From positions 1 through 39,075 of the forward strand of contig NZ_JAPZQK010000001.1 in the NCBI RefSeq assembly GCF_027530345.1: 39,075 nucleotides of DNA, in the 5' to 3' direction. Below the pieces are notes generated by a model that searched no databases, was not told the DNA's origin, and saw only the letters and a program-made list of their open reading frames with translations. The translations under genes and the position numbers were made by a program. Positions within the stretch are counted from its first letter, which is position 1, and each line of letters starts with the position of its first letter. Source of the stretch: Silanimonas sp. Lineage in GTDB: Bacteria > Pseudomonadota > Gammaproteobacteria > Xanthomonadales > Xanthomonadaceae. Below are positions 8,996-19,700 of this stretch, in pieces.

Positions 8996-11017
8996 ATGGC
9001 AGAGGGCAATGGATCTGGCTTGTCACTGGCGGCGGAGTGCTGGAAGAACGCCGAAGACCTTTGGGGCCACTTCAGGCACACGGACTTCGGCAAGATCATC
9101 CTGCCGTTCACGCTGCTGCGCCGCCTTGAATGTGTTTTGGAGAGGTCCCGCGAAGCCGTCGCAGCGGCACATGCCGAGCACAAGGACAGCGGGATCGATC
9201 TCGACCTGATCCTGCGGCAGGTCTCCGGCTACCCGTTCTACAACACTTCGAGTTACGCCCTGGCAACGCTGGGCAGCACGAAGACGCGGCAGAACCTGCA
9301 GGACTACGTGGCGCGGTTTTCGGACAACGCTCGCATCATCTTCGAGCAGTTCGACTTCACGAACACCCTCATCCGATTGGACAAGGCGGGTTTGCTCTAC
9401 AAGATCTGCAACAACTTCGCCGGCATCGACCTGCACCCCGATCAGGTTCCCGACCGGGAGATGAGCAACCTCTACGAGCACCTGATCCGGCGCTTCGGCG
9501 CGGAGGTGAACGAGGGTGCCGAAGACTTCATGACGCCTCGCGACGTGGTGCATCTCGCGACCACGCTGTTGCTCGATCCTGACGACGAACTGTTTGAGGC
9601 GAACCCGGGCCTGATCCGAACGCTGTATGACCCCACCTGTGGCACGGGCGGCTTCCTCTCAGACGCCATGAGCCACGTGGCCGACTACGGCAGCCGTTTC
9701 AAGGTGCCGCCGGTTCTTGTGCCGCACGGGCAGGAACTGGAGCCCGAAACTCACGCGGTCTGCCTGGCCGGCATGCTGCTGCGCACCTTGGCCTCCGATC
9801 CCGGCCGTGATTTGTCCCGGAACATCAAGGGGCCCTACAGCACCCTGTCGCGGGACGCTTTCGCCGGCGAGCGTTTCCACTATTGCCTGGCCAATCCGCC
9901 GTTCGGCAAGAAGTGGGAGAAAGACCAGAAAGCCGTCGAGGACGAGCACAAGGAGCTGGGCTACGCCGGCCGATTCGGCCCGGGCCTGCCCCGCATCAAC
10001 GACGGTTCGATGCTGTTCCTGTTGCACTTGGCCAGCAAGCTGGAGCTGCCTGAGAAGGGCGGCGGCCGTGCCGCGATCGTTCTATCAGGCTCGCCGCTGT
10101 TCAACGGCGGCGCGGGTGCGGGCGAGTCGGAGATCCGGCGCTGGCTTCTGGAGAACGACCGGGTCGAGGCAATCATCGCCCTGCCCACGGAGATCTTCTT
10201 CCGCACCGGTATCGGCACCTACCTCTGGATTCTGTCAAACAAGAAGCCCTCGCATCGCCGGAACCGGGTGCAGCTGATCAATGCCACCGGTCTGTGGACC
10301 TCGATGAAGAACGAGGGCAACAAGCGCCACAAGATCAGTGATGAGCAGCAGCGCCAGATCGCCGATCTTTACGCTGCCGCCGAAAGCGGCGAGCTCAGCC
10401 GCATGCTGGACTACCGGACCTTCGGTTACCGCCGTATTCGCGTCCTGCGCCCGCTGCGCATGCGCCTGCACATCACGCGCGACAACCTGGCCACGCTGTG
10501 CAACGAAAAAGCCTGGGCCAAGCTGACGCCTGAGCAGCAGTCTGGCTGGCAGATGGCCTTGGCCGCACATATGGACGAGGAGCAGCCGGTGGCTTGGGCG
10601 GAAACCTTCATTGCGCAGGCCATCCGTGGAGATGCCACGCTTGGCAAGGTGGGCAAGCCCTTCCTCAAGGCCTTGGTCAATGCCTTGGGTGTACGCGATC
10701 CTGAGGGTGACGAGGTGACTGACGCCGACGGTAATCCCGTCGCGGACAGCGAGCTGACCGACTACGAGAACGTGCCGCTGACCGAGGACGTGCGCGACTA
10801 CCTCGCCCGCGAGGTGCTGCCGCATGTGCCAGACGCCTGGCTGGACGAAACGTTCCGCGACGACAAGGACGGCGAGATCGGCCGGGTCGGCTACGAGATC
10901 AACTTCAACCGCTACTTCTACAAGTACCAGCCGCCGCGCCCACTGGCAGACATCGACGCCGAGCTGAAGCAGGTCGAGGCCGAGATCGCAGCACTGCTGG
11001 GTGAGGTGACAGAGTGA
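8996..11017 (+). CDS. hsdM: Type I restriction-modification DNA methyltransferase subunit (HsdM)
   Basis: A 673-residue N6-adenine methyltransferase that, with HsdS, methylates the host recognition site. The HsdM N-terminal helical domain (AECWKNAEDLWGHFRHTDFGKIILPFTLLRRLE) is followed by the SAM-binding motif I, DPTCGTGGFLSDAM (from Asp212), and the catalytic motif IV, NPPF (300-303). The C-terminus is a coiled helix (ADIDAELKQVEAEIAALLGE), as used for HsdS contact. The start at 8996 was selected because GGAGA lies 5 nt upstream; the longer frame from 8951 would start within the promoter. It is somewhat longer than the classical 500-residue M subunit, with extra sequence after the catalytic core. 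It overlaps the next gene by 4 nt (GTGA). Confidence 0.95.
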   Translation: MAEGNGSGLSLAAECWKNAEDLWGHFRHTDFGKIILPFTLLRRLECVLERSREAVAAAHAEHKDSGIDLDLILRQVSGYPFYNTSSYALATLGSTKTRQNLQDYVARFSDNARIIFEQFDFTNTLIRLDKAGLLYKICNNFAGIDLHPDQVPDREMSNLYEHLIRRFGAEVNEGAEDFMTPRDVVHLATTLLLDPDDELFEANPGLIRTLYDPTCGTGGFLSDAMSHVADYGSRFKVPPVLVPHGQELEPETHAVCLAGMLLRTLASDPGRDLSRNIKGPYSTLSRDAFAGERFHYCLANPPFGKKWEKDQKAVEDEHKELGYAGRFGPGLPRINDGSMLFLLHLASKLELPEKGGGRAAIVLSGSPLFNGGAGAGESEIRRWLLENDRVEAIIALPTEIFFRTGIGTYLWILSNKKPSHRRNRVQLINATGLWTSMKNEGNKRHKISDEQQRQIADLYAAAESGELSRMLDYRTFGYRRIRVLRPLRMRLHITRDNLATLCNEKAWAKLTPEQQSGWQMALAAHMDEEQPVAWAETFIAQAIRGDATLGKVGKPFLKALVNALGVRDPEGDEVTDADGNPVADSELTDYENVPLTEDVRDYLAREVLPHVPDAWLDETFRDDKDGEIGRVGYEINFNRYFYKYQPPRPLADIDAELKQVEAEIAALLGEVTE

Positions 11018-12891
11018 CGGACTATCTCGGCCTCCTGAATGCGTTGGATGAGAATGAGCGGCTTGAAGCCAAGCGCGGGACCGAGATTGGCCCGTCGGTG
11101 CTCGAAACCATCTGCGCCTTCGCCAACGAACCGGGACTGCAGGGCGGCACCCTTTTGCTGGGCATTGCGCGGGACGAGTCGGACCTGTTTTCGCCCTACG
11201 TTGTTGAAGGCGTCACGCATCCGGACCACCTCGGTGCCTCGTTGGCGACGCAGTGCCGCGAGCAGTTCAATGTTCCGGTCCGAGTTCAAATTGCCACCGA
11301 ACAAATCAGCGGGAAGACCGTGCTGGTGGCTACCGTCCCCGAGGCGCAGCCAGGCGATAAACCCGTCTTCATCAAGTCGCGCGGCCTGCCGAAGGGCGCG
11401 TACCGCCGCATCGGCAGCACCGACCAGCAGTGCACTGAGGACGACCTCCAAGCGCTCTACCAGGGCCGCCAGGTCGAGAGCTTCGATTACACGGTATTGC
11501 CGGACACCTCGATGGCAGACCTCTCGCCGGACGCCATCGCCGACTACCGTCGTGTTCGTGCCGAAGCCAATGCCGACGCCGAGGAGTTGCGTTGGAGTGA
11601 TGAGGAGCTCGTCGAGTCGCTGGGGTGTGCCCGTCGTCAGGGCGGCGTACTGACCCCCACCGTGGCCGGACTGCTGCTGTTCGGCAAGACGCAGGCGCTG
11701 CGCCGCATCTACCCGATGACGCGCGTCGACTACGTGCGAGTGCCCGGCAAGGAATGGATCCCGGACCCGGATCGGCGCTTCGATTCCATCGAGATCCGCG
11801 ATGCCTTATTCCGCACCATCCGGCGCGCACTCGCCGCGGTGCTTGATGATCTGCCCAAAGCGTTCGGCCTGGCCGAGGGCGACCCGCAGCGCACCGATCG
11901 GCCTCTGATCCCGCAGCGTGTCCTGCGCGAGGGCATCGTCAACGCAGTGATGCATCGCAGCTATCGCAGCCATGCACCGATCCAGATCATCCGCTACTCG
12001 AATCGGCTGGAGATCCACAACCCCGGCCACTCGCTGAAATCTCCCGAGCACCTCGGCGAGCCTGGCTCAGTGCCTCGTAATCCGAGGATCGCCGCTGTGC
12101 TCCTGGACACGCGATTCGCCGAGACCAAAGGCAGCGGCATCCGGGTGATGCGCGAAATGATGACCCAGGCCGGATTGGAGCCGCCGCTGTTCGAATCCGT
12201 CCGCAGCGACGACAAGTTTGTTGCCCGCTACTACTTCCAGCACTTCTTGAGCGAGGAGGCCATCCGTTGGCTCAGCCGCTTCCGAGAGCTGGCGCTCTCC
12301 GACGAGGAGGCCCGGGCGCTGGTCGCCGTGCGCGAGCAGGGGGCGATCGACAATGCGATGTACCGCGAGCTGAACCGCGTCGACACGCTGGGCGCGAGCC
12401 AAGCCCTGCGGCGGCTGCGGGATGCCGGGCTGCTGGAGCAGAAAGGCCGCGGGGCCAGCACCTACTACGTGCCTACCGAGTGGCTGCTGGGCAGCGTGGA
12501 CGACGAGGCCGACCCGGTCGACGACGCGGCGCAGTCTAGTAACCCCGCGGCCTTGTCTAGCCAGCTCGGCGGCTTACCTAGCAACCCCACTGCCTTGTCT
12601 AGCAACCCCCATTGGCAGGCCCTGCCGCCCGACCTGCAGGCCTTGGTGGCTGGCTTGGGGCAACGGGCTTCGCCCGATCGCGTGCGCGAGGCCCTGATCC
12701 AGCTCTGCCGGCACCGGCCTTGGCAGGCCGCGGAACTGGCCGGCCTGTTCAATCGGAACCCCGATTACCTGGGCACCCAGTACTTGCGACCCCTGGTGAG
12801 TGCCGGCGTGTTGGCCTACACCCGTCCCGACGCGCCAAACAATCCGCATCAGGCTTACCGAGCGGTCGATGGCGAGGGCAGCGCGTCATGA
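11014..12891 (+). CDS. AlbA_2 (Schlafen-like) and HATPase_c_4 domain protein, restriction-linked
   Basis: A 625-residue protein of the COG2865 type (predicted ATP-binding transcriptional regulators). The N-terminal AlbA_2 domain shows ENERLEAKRG...VLETICAFANEPG and GGTLLLGIARDE. In the middle is a divergent GHKL ATPase: the N-box REGIVNAVMHRSY (Asn310) and a G-box GSGIRVMREMM (373-383). A winged-helix segment follows (DTLGASQALRRLRDAGLLEQKGRGASTYYV). A linker with four 7-residue repeats leads to a second winged-helix-like C-terminal part. It starts at GTG, overlapping the hsdM stop by 4 nt, so translation is coupled. Such proteins recur beside type I systems with unproven function; it may regulate the operon through the upstream 16-bp repeats or act as a nucleotide-dependent effector. 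Confidence 0.85.
   Translation: MTDYLGLLNALDENERLEAKRGTEIGPSVLETICAFANEPGLQGGTLLLGIARDESDLFSPYVVEGVTHPDHLGASLATQCREQFNVPVRVQIATEQISGKTVLVATVPEAQPGDKPVFIKSRGLPKGAYRRIGSTDQQCTEDDLQALYQGRQVESFDYTVLPDTSMADLSPDAIADYRRVRAEANADAEELRWSDEELVESLGCARRQGGVLTPTVAGLLLFGKTQALRRIYPMTRVDYVRVPGKEWIPDPDRRFDSIEIRDALFRTIRRALAAVLDDLPKAFGLAEGDPQRTDRPLIPQRVLREGIVNAVMHRSYRSHAPIQIIRYSNRLEIHNPGHSLKSPEHLGEPGSVPRNPRIAAVLLDTRFAETKGSGIRVMREMMTQAGLEPPLFESVRSDDKFVARYYFQHFLSEEAIRWLSRFRELALSDEEARALVAVREQGAIDNAMYRELNRVDTLGASQALRRLRDAGLLEQKGRGASTYYVPTEWLLGSVDDEADPVDDAAQSSNPAALSSQLGGLPSNPTALSSNPHWQALPPDLQALVAGLGQRASPDRVREALIQLCRHRPWQAAELAGLFNRNPDYLGTQYLRPLVSAGVLAYTRPDAPNNPHQAYRAVDGEGSAS
12535..12618 (+). repeat. Four 21-bp tandem repeats inside the AlbA_2/HATPase gene
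   Basis: Four in-frame 21-bp units (12535, 12556, 12577, 12598) encode SSNPAAL, SSQLGGL, PSNPTAL and SSNPHWQ. Each unit carries a CTAG near its start, a tetranucleotide normally scarce in such genomes. Because the unit is a multiple of three, copy-number change would lengthen or shorten the linker between the two winged-helix parts without breaking the frame. Confidence 0.8.
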
Positions 12892-12981
12892 GCCTATATA
12901 GCCCCATACGTAGCGAATGAGCCAAGACTTCGAGGTCGCAATCTCCGCTCTACCACTCGCGGACACCCAGTAAGAGGCAGC

Positions 12982-14697
12982 ATGGCCGCAACCAACTTCA
13001 AGACAGAGAACAACACGTTCCGGAAGCTCATCGGCAACGGGTTGACGTACCGCATCCCGAGATTCCAGCGCGACTACAGCTGGACGCAAGAGAAGTGGGA
13101 AGACCTCTGGGCTGACATCCAGGGAACGCTCCGGGCGGACGGCGAGACCGCTCACTATATGGGCTATCTCGTGCTGCAGTCTGCTGACGACAAGTCGTTC
13201 GACGTGATCGACGGCCAGCAGCGACTGACGACCATCAGTCTGATCGTCCTCGCTATCCTCAAGAATCTCCAGCGTTTGATCGATGCTGGCAACGAGCCAG
13301 AGGCGAACACCCGCCGACGCGAACAGATCCGCCAGACCTATGTCGGCTACTTGGATCCCGTCACGCTTGTCGCCCGGCCAAAGCTGACGCTCAACCGCAA
13401 CAACAACCATTACTTCCAGACCTATCTCGTTCCGCTGGGGCATCTTCCCCAGCGTGGATTCCGCGCGTCCGAGCACGCGCTTCGCAAGGCTTTCGAGTGG
13501 TTTGATCGGCGGGTGGCGGAGTTCCTGCGGGCGAGCACCGGCGAGGAGGGGATGCGCCTTGCCAAGCTCGTGGAGGACATCAGCGACCGTCTCTTCTTTA
13601 CGGTCATTACCGTCACGGACGAACTCAACGCTTACAAGGTGTTTGAAACCCTGAACGCGCGTGGTGTCCGCCTCTCGGCGACTGATCTCTTGAAGAACTA
13701 CCTGTTCTCGGTGCTCGACCGGGGCGGTGAGGCTGATCACGAGCTGCGCGCCCTCGAGGATCGCTGGGAATCCATCGTCGGGCGGCTTCAGTCGGAGAAT
13801 TTCCCCGATTTCCTTCGCGTTCACTGGAACAGCCGCCGCAGCTTTGCTCGGCAGGCAGACCTGTTCAAGACCATTCGTGCGCAGGTGGGAACGCCGGAAG
13901 CGGTGTTCCAGCTTCTGCGCGACATGGAAGAGGATCTTGATACCTATCTCGCCCTTTCGTCGCCCGAAGTTTCGGACTGGTCCCCGGAGGACAAGCAGCT
14001 AGCCGGCGTCCTCAAGACCTTCCGGGTTCGTCAGCCCTATCCGCTGCTGCTCGCGGGCAAGCGCATCTTCGACGCACCGGATTTCACGGGTCTGCTGCGG
14101 GCGACGATGGTGATCTCGATGCGTTTCAACGTGATCGGGTCACAAAGCACGGCCGAGCAGGAGCGCAAGTACAACGAAGTCGCCGAGCGTGTCGCCAAGC
14201 GCGAGCTAGATCGGCTCGGCGCTTCGCTCCCCCTGCTGCGGAGCATCTATCCTGACGATGCTGCGTTCCGGACAGCGTTCGCCGAGAAGACCATCCGCAC
14301 TACGGACTCCCGAAACAACCGTGTCGTCCGCCTCATCCTCTGCGCCATCGAGAAGCACCTGTCTGGTCATGCCCATGATTTCGCCAGTGATGCGTTCAAC
14401 ATCGAGCATGTTCTGCCGCAGAACGCGCCGGACAACTGGGGTGGTATCGGCAACGACGATGCGGAAGCGCTGGTATATCGGTTGGGCAACATGACATTGA
14501 TGCAGGCCGGCACGAATCGTGATGCGGGCAACGCCGAGTTCGCACAGAAACGGGATTCCTACCGAGCCAGCGGCTTTGCGATCACCCGGAAGATCGGGGA
14601 AGAGAACGCCGAGTGGACGCCTGAGCGCATTGCCGCGCACCAGAACTGGATGGCCTCACAGGCGACCGCCATCTGGCGTATCGCGCAACTAAGCTGA
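12982..14697 (+). CDS. GmrSD-like DUF262/DUF1524 protein (type IV-type nuclease)
   Basis: A 571-residue fusion. The N-terminal DUF262 domain, a ParB/Srx-like nucleotidase fold, has YRIPRFQRDYSW and the signature DGQQRLTTISL (Asp77-Gln80). A helical middle region with TLNARGVRLSATDLLKNYLF is typical of DUF262. The C-terminal DUF1524 HNH nuclease shows FNIEHVLPQN (Glu475, His476), then RLGNMTLM and the closing N/K pattern (GNAEFAQKRDSYRAS). In GmrSD these two domains use NTP to cleave DNA with glucosylated hydroxymethylcytosine. Here the protein probably attacks modified phage DNA that evades the type I enzyme, but its target is not known. AGAGG precedes the ATG. It is in the operon after a 90-nt gap, the largest in the operon. 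Confidence 0.88.
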   Translation: MAATNFKTENNTFRKLIGNGLTYRIPRFQRDYSWTQEKWEDLWADIQGTLRADGETAHYMGYLVLQSADDKSFDVIDGQQRLTTISLIVLAILKNLQRLIDAGNEPEANTRRREQIRQTYVGYLDPVTLVARPKLTLNRNNNHYFQTYLVPLGHLPQRGFRASEHALRKAFEWFDRRVAEFLRASTGEEGMRLAKLVEDISDRLFFTVITVTDELNAYKVFETLNARGVRLSATDLLKNYLFSVLDRGGEADHELRALEDRWESIVGRLQSENFPDFLRVHWNSRRSFARQADLFKTIRAQVGTPEAVFQLLRDMEEDLDTYLALSSPEVSDWSPEDKQLAGVLKTFRVRQPYPLLLAGKRIFDAPDFTGLLRATMVISMRFNVIGSQSTAEQERKYNEVAERVAKRELDRLGASLPLLRSIYPDDAAFRTAFAEKTIRTTDSRNNRVVRLILCAIEKHLSGHAHDFASDAFNIEHVLPQNAPDNWGGIGNDDAEALVYRLGNMTLMQAGTNRDAGNAEFAQKRDSYRASGFAITRKIGEENAEWTPERIAAHQNWMASQATAIWRIAQLS

Positions 14698-14704
14698 GGC
14701 GCAT

Positions 14705-16033
14705 ATGAGCCACTACAAGCGTTACACGGCCTACAAGGAATCGGGTGTCGAGTGGATTGGACATGTGCCGGAGCACTGGACCGTCTGCAAGCTCAACTTT
14801 CGCTTCTCGGTCGAGTTGGGGAAGATGCTCGACCAGAAGCGCATCTCAGGTGTGCACCTCGTCCCGTACCTCCGCAACCAGGATGTCCAGTGGGAGTCGA
14901 TCAATTCGACCGACCTTCCAGCGATGGACATTGCGCCAGACGAATACGAGCGATACACGGCAATTGCTGGGGATCTCCTTGTCTGCGAGGGGGGAGACGT
15001 GGGGCGCGCAGCGATCTGGCAGGGCGAGCCGATCGGCTATCAGAAGGCGCTCCATCGGTTGCGGCCTCGTAGAGACGACCAACCGCAGTTCATGCTCGCA
15101 TCGCTTATTGCGGCCAAGACCATGGGCGTGTTCGCGGAGAACGATTCCAAGGCAACGATTTCTCACTTGCCCGCCGAAGCATTTCGCAACTATCGATTTC
15201 CCTTCCCGCCGCCCTCCGAGCAATCAGCCATTTGCTCGGCTTTTGCTCGCGAAACTGCCCGCATCGACGCGCTGATCGCGAAGAAAACGGGCTTCCTAGA
15301 ACTGCTGAAAGAAAAGCGCCAAGCGCTCATCACCCATGCAGTTACCAAGGGCCTTGACCCGAACGTCAGGATGAAGGATTCCGGCGTGGCGTGGATTGGG
15401 GCCGTGCCGGAGCATTGGGAAGTTTCCAAGCTTGCGTATACGACACGGGAAGCCGGTGGAAAAACCCCCGACACCAAGAATGAAGCGTACTGGGGTGGTG
15501 ATGTTCCTTGGGTCTCGCCGAAAGACATGAAGCAATCAGAGATCATCGGTGCCATCGACACGATCTCAGATACAGCGGTGAAGGAATGTGGAATGAGGTT
15601 GTTCGCACCAGGAGCGATTCTGGCGGTCGTGCGCGGCATGATCCTCGCGCATTCCTTTCCCGTGGCGACGCTGGCAATCCCAGCAACCATTAATCAGGAC
15701 ATGAAGGCGCTGGAGCCGGATACCCGTATCAGGGCGAACTACCTGCGGCTAATTCTAGAAGCCGCCAAGGACTACGTTGTTTCGGTTCTTGTTGCTGAAG
15801 CAGCGCACGGGACCCGGGTTCTTAGAACAGATGTCTGGCGGCAACTGCCCGCTCTCATCCCGCCACTCGATGAGCAAGACGCGATTCTCGCCGAGTTGGA
15901 TCGAATCACTGCTAGGCACGAAAAGCTTACGGACAGGGTTAAGGAAAGCATCGCCCTCCTCAAAGAACGCCGCTCCGCCCTCATCACCGCTGCCGTCACC
16001 GGCCAGATTGATCTCCGCGAGGACGCCGCATGA
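14705..16033 (+). CDS. hsdS: Type I restriction-modification specificity subunit (HsdS)
   Basis: A 442-residue DNA-recognition subunit that guides both methylation and cleavage to a bipartite site. It is an internal duplication: each half starts with (E/D)SGVxWIGxVPEHW (residues about 13-25 and 226-238), has a target-recognition domain, and ends in a conserved helix, [19 protein letters not shown] in the first half and [19 protein letters not shown] in the second. The two TRDs differ, so an asymmetric site is expected; the bases recognised cannot be read. It follows the DUF262 gene by 7 nt and overlaps the next gene by 4 nt (ATGA). HsdS is separated from HsdM by two accessory genes, unlike the usual M-S order. 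Confidence 0.95.
   Translation: MSHYKRYTAYKESGVEWIGHVPEHWTVCKLNFRFSVELGKMLDQKRISGVHLVPYLRNQDVQWESINSTDLPAMDIAPDEYERYTAIAGDLLVCEGGDVGRAAIWQGEPIGYQKALHRLRPRRDDQPQFMLASLIAAKTMGVFAENDSKATISHLPAEAFRNYRFPFPPPSEQSAICSAFARETARIDALIAKKTGFLELLKEKRQALITHAVTKGLDPNVRMKDSGVAWIGAVPEHWEVSKLAYTTREAGGKTPDTKNEAYWGGDVPWVSPKDMKQSEIIGAIDTISDTAVKECGMRLFAPGAILAVVRGMILAHSFPVATLAIPATINQDMKALEPDTRIRANYLRLILEAAKDYVVSVLVAEAAHGTRVLRTDVWRQLPALIPPLDEQDAILAELDRITARHEKLTDRVKESIALLKERRSALITAAVTGQIDLREDAA
14735..15418 (+). repeat. Duplicated segment marking the two HsdS halves
   Basis: Direct repeats of 45 bp at 14735-14779 and 15374-15418, roughly three-quarters identical, encode the [14 protein letters not shown] and [14 protein letters not shown] segments. 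They reflect the ancestral half-gene duplication of HsdS and could recombine with each other or with other hsdS genes to swap recognition domains. Confidence 0.75.
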
Positions 16034-16749
16034 ACCGAGCGCCCACGCTTGGCGATGCCGACCTCGAACGACTGGCCGCCTTCCTCGCCTCCGAGTCCTC
16101 GCCAGCAAACGCGATGAACCTCGCGCAGCTCGAAGGCTTCCTCACCGCCATCGTGATCGGCCCCAACGTCGTGCCGCCGTCGGCGTGGTTGCCGTGGCTG
16201 TGGGACGCCGAGAACGGCGAGGACGCGCCGACCTTCGAGAGCATGGCCCAGGCGCAAGAGGTGCTGGGCTTGGTTATGGGCTTCATGAACCGCATCGCTG
16301 AAGCCTTTCTGCACAACCCGGCCGCGTTCCAGCCCGCTTATCTACGCGATCCTCGTTGGTCGGCCCAGGAGTGGTGCGCCGGCTTCCTGCAGGCCACCCA
16401 GACCTTCGACGCCGAGGCGTGGACGCGGCTCTGGGCCGCGGATGCCGTACGACACCTGCCGGGTGCCGACCATGCGGGCTGGGTGACGCCCTTCATCCGT
16501 CTGGGCGACGACGATGGCCGGGCCGTCACGCAGCGTCTGGGTGACGCCCAGCGCTGGGTCGACGCGCTGGTGCCCACGCTCGTGGCCCTTCATGGCCATT
16601 GGTTGGCAGAGCGCCGGCCTGCGATGGCGTCAGCCCCGCGCGGCCCGCAGCGCCGCGAGGCGCCCAAGGTGGGCCGCAACGACCCGTGCCCTTGCGGCTC
16701 GGGGCAGAAGTTCAAGAAATGCTGCGGCCTCGCGCCGACGCTGCACTGA
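16030..16749 (+). CDS. YecA/UPF0149-family protein with a C-terminal SEC-C zinc motif
   Basis: A 239-residue protein. The body is the all-helical YecA/YgfB (UPF0149) domain: LERLAAFL, then [17 protein letters not shown] and a tryptophan-rich stretch (SAWLPWLW). The end is a SEC-C motif, [19 protein letters not shown], with zinc-binding Cys220, Cys222, Cys231 and Cys232. In SecA and YecA this motif binds zinc and contacts SecB or ribosomes. Its start overlaps the hsdS stop (ATGA), and hsdR follows after 14 nt, so it is translated as part of the restriction operon. A role in folding, assembly or timing of the large restriction complex is conceivable but unproven. Confidence 0.85.
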   Translation: MNRAPTLGDADLERLAAFLASESSPANAMNLAQLEGFLTAIVIGPNVVPPSAWLPWLWDAENGEDAPTFESMAQAQEVLGLVMGFMNRIAEAFLHNPAAFQPAYLRDPRWSAQEWCAGFLQATQTFDAEAWTRLWAADAVRHLPGADHAGWVTPFIRLGDDDGRAVTQRLGDAQRWVDALVPTLVALHGHWLAERRPAMASAPRGPQRREAPKVGRNDPCPCGSGQKFKKCCGLAPTLH

Positions 16750-16763
16750 CAGGAGCCTTCCCC

Positions 16764-19700
16764 ATGCAGGGCGACACCGCGCACCAGGAAAAGCACTTCG
16801 AGGCCTACATCGTCCAGCAGCTGCAGAAGCAAGGCTGGCAGGTCGGCGACACGCGGCACTACGACACCGAGCGTGCCCTGTACCCGGATGACCTCGTGGC
16901 CTGGCTGGAAGCCACGCAGCCGGAGAAGTGGGCCAAGCTGTGCAAGGATCACCCGGCCGATCCGCGTGGGGCGCTGATGGACCGGTTGGCCAAAACGCTG
17001 GAGGCTGATGGCACGGTGCAGGCTCTGCGTCGGGGCTTCGCTATTGCGGGCTGCGGGCACATCGACCTGTCGGAAGCCGCGCCCGAGGATGGGCGCAACG
17101 CTGAGGTGACCAAGCGTTACGAAGCCAACATCCTGCGCGTAGTGCCGCAGCTCAAATACCACCCGGCGCGGGAGCTGGCGATTGACCTGGTGTTCTTCAT
17201 CAATGGCGTCCCGGTCGCCACGGTGGAGGTGAAAACCGACTTCACCCAGTCCGCTGATGCTGCCGTCGAGCAGTACAAGACCGACCGCCTGCCGCTGGAC
17301 CCCAAGACCAAGCGCCGCGAACCGCTGCTGACCTTCAAGCGCGGCGCGGTGGTGCATTTTGCGCTGTCGGATTCCGACATCCAGATGGCAACCAAGCTGG
17401 ACGGCGAGAACACGTTCTTCCTTCCCTTCAACCAGGGCAATGAGGGCCATGCCGGCAATCCGGCACGCAAAGAAGGCGAGTATCCGGTGGCCTACTTCTG
17501 GAAGAAGGTCTGCCAGCGCGATGCCTGGCTGCGCATCTTCCACAGCTTCGTCTACGTCGAGAAGAAGGACGTGGTTGACCTGAAGGGTAACTGGTCGAAG
17601 AAGGAAACCCTGATCTTCCCGCGTTACCACCAGTGGGATGCCGTCAATGCGATGATCGCGGATGCCAAGGCCAATGGCCCCGGCATGCAGTACCTCTGCG
17701 AGCACAGCGCCGGCTCCGGCAAGACCAGCACCATCGCCTGGACCGCCCACGACCTGATCCGCCTGCGCCGCGACAACGGCGAACCGATCTTCCACAGCGT
17801 GATTATCGTCACCGACCGCACGGTTCTGGACAGCCAGTTGCAGGATGCGGTGAAGCAGATCGATCACCAGTTCGGCGTGATCGCGGCCATCGACCGTCAG
17901 AAATCCAGCAAGTCGAAGAGCAAGCAACTGGCCGAGGCGCTGCTGAGCGGCACACCGATCATCGTGGTGACCATCCAGACCTTCCCCTACGCGATGGAGG
18001 CCATCGTCACCGAGAAGGACCTAAAGGATCGCAGCTTCGCCGTCATCATCGACGAGGCTCATGCCTCGCAGACCGGGACGAACGCCACCAAGCTGCAGGC
18101 GGCCTTGTCGCTCGGCAGCAAGGGCGACATGGCGGGCATGAGCGTAGAGGAGCTGCTGGAGCAGCTCCAGAAGTCCCGTGCGCGCCCGAAGAACCTGAGC
18201 CACTTCGCTTTCACTGCCACGCCCAAGCATTCGACCTTTATGCTATTCGGGCGCACCCAGGATGGCGGCAAGCCCAGCAAAACGAACCTGCCGACGGCGT
18301 TCCATAAGTACCCGATGCGGCAGGCCATCGAGGAGGGGTTTATCCTCGACGTGCTCAAGGGTTACACGCCGTACCAGACGGCGTTCAATCTCGCCAAGCA
18401 GCTCGACGACACCCAGCGCGTGAGCGGCAAGGCCGCGAAACGGGCGTTGGCGCAGTGGATGAGCCTTCATCCGACCAATGTCACGCAGAAGGTGCAGTTC
18501 ATCATCGAGCACTTCAGCAAGAACGTGGCCGCGCTGCTGGACGGCAAGGCCAAGGCGATGGTGGTGACCAGCTCGCGTGCCGCCGCCGTCCGCTACAAGA
18601 AGGGATTCGATGCCTACATCGCAAAGCACCCTGAGCACGCGGGCATCCGCTCGCTGGTGGCTTTTTCGGGCAAGTTGACCGGCAAGCAGGTGATGCACAG
18701 CGATGACGAGCGCCTGACTGGCGACGTGTTCGTGGTGGACGAGAAGGATGAGTTCACCGAGCTGAGCATGAATCCCGGAGCCTCCGGTCAGGACCTGCGT
18801 ATCGCCTTCGAACGTCCCGAGTACCGGGTGATGCTGGTGGCGGACAAGTTCCAGACGGGCTTCGACCAGCCGAAGCTGGTGGCGATGTACATCGACAAGA
18901 AGATCGCCAACGATGTGGAGATCGTGCAGACCTTCTCGCGCTTGAACCGCACCGCGCCGGGCAAGGACGAGACTTTCATCATCGACTTCGTGAACAGCCC
19001 GGAGAACGTCAAGCTGGCGTTCTCCAAGTACGACGACGGCGCCTTGATCGAAGAATCCCAGGATCTCAACGTCGTCTACGACATCAAGAAGCTTCTGGAT
19101 GCCCATGGCCTGTATGAGGCAGACGATCTCGAAGCGTTCAAGCAGGCCCGCTTCAAGAGCCTGCGGGACATCACGCAGTCACAGGAGCCTCAACATAAGG
19201 CGCTGTACGCCGCCACCGAGCGACCGACGCGGCTCTACAACCAGAAGCTGAAGATGCTGCGCGATGCCATCGCCACTTGGGAGTTCGCGTACGGCAAGGC
19301 CCGCGCGAACAGGGATGAGGCCGGCATGAAGTCGGCGGACCATCAACGCAAGGATGCGGCCGAGCAGCTGGCCGCATTGATGGGCTTCAAGAGCGGCCTG
19401 GCACGTTTCTGCCGCTCCTATGCCTACATCGCACAGTTGATCGATTTCGGCGACCCCGAGCTGGAGAACTTCGCCGCGTTCGCCAAGCTGCTGGGCAAGC
19501 GGTTGGACGGCGTGCCGGCCGATCGGGTCGATCTGAAGGGCTTGGTTCTGTCGGGATTCGACATCAAGACGCGTGCGGAGGGTGTGGGTGAGGAGCCCAA
19601 GAAGCCGAAGCTCAAGCCCATCGGGGCCGGGGGCGGCGGAAGGGCCGATGAGCCGAACTACCTGAAGGAGATCATCGACCGGCTGAACCGTTTGTTCGGC

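Noticed and set aside
12888-12920. Ten-codon frame starting at the ATGA overlap after the AlbA_2/HATPase gene
   Set aside because: No ribosome-binding site of its own, no recognisable feature, and it is a likely chance product in a 90-nt gap, although it could matter for coupling.
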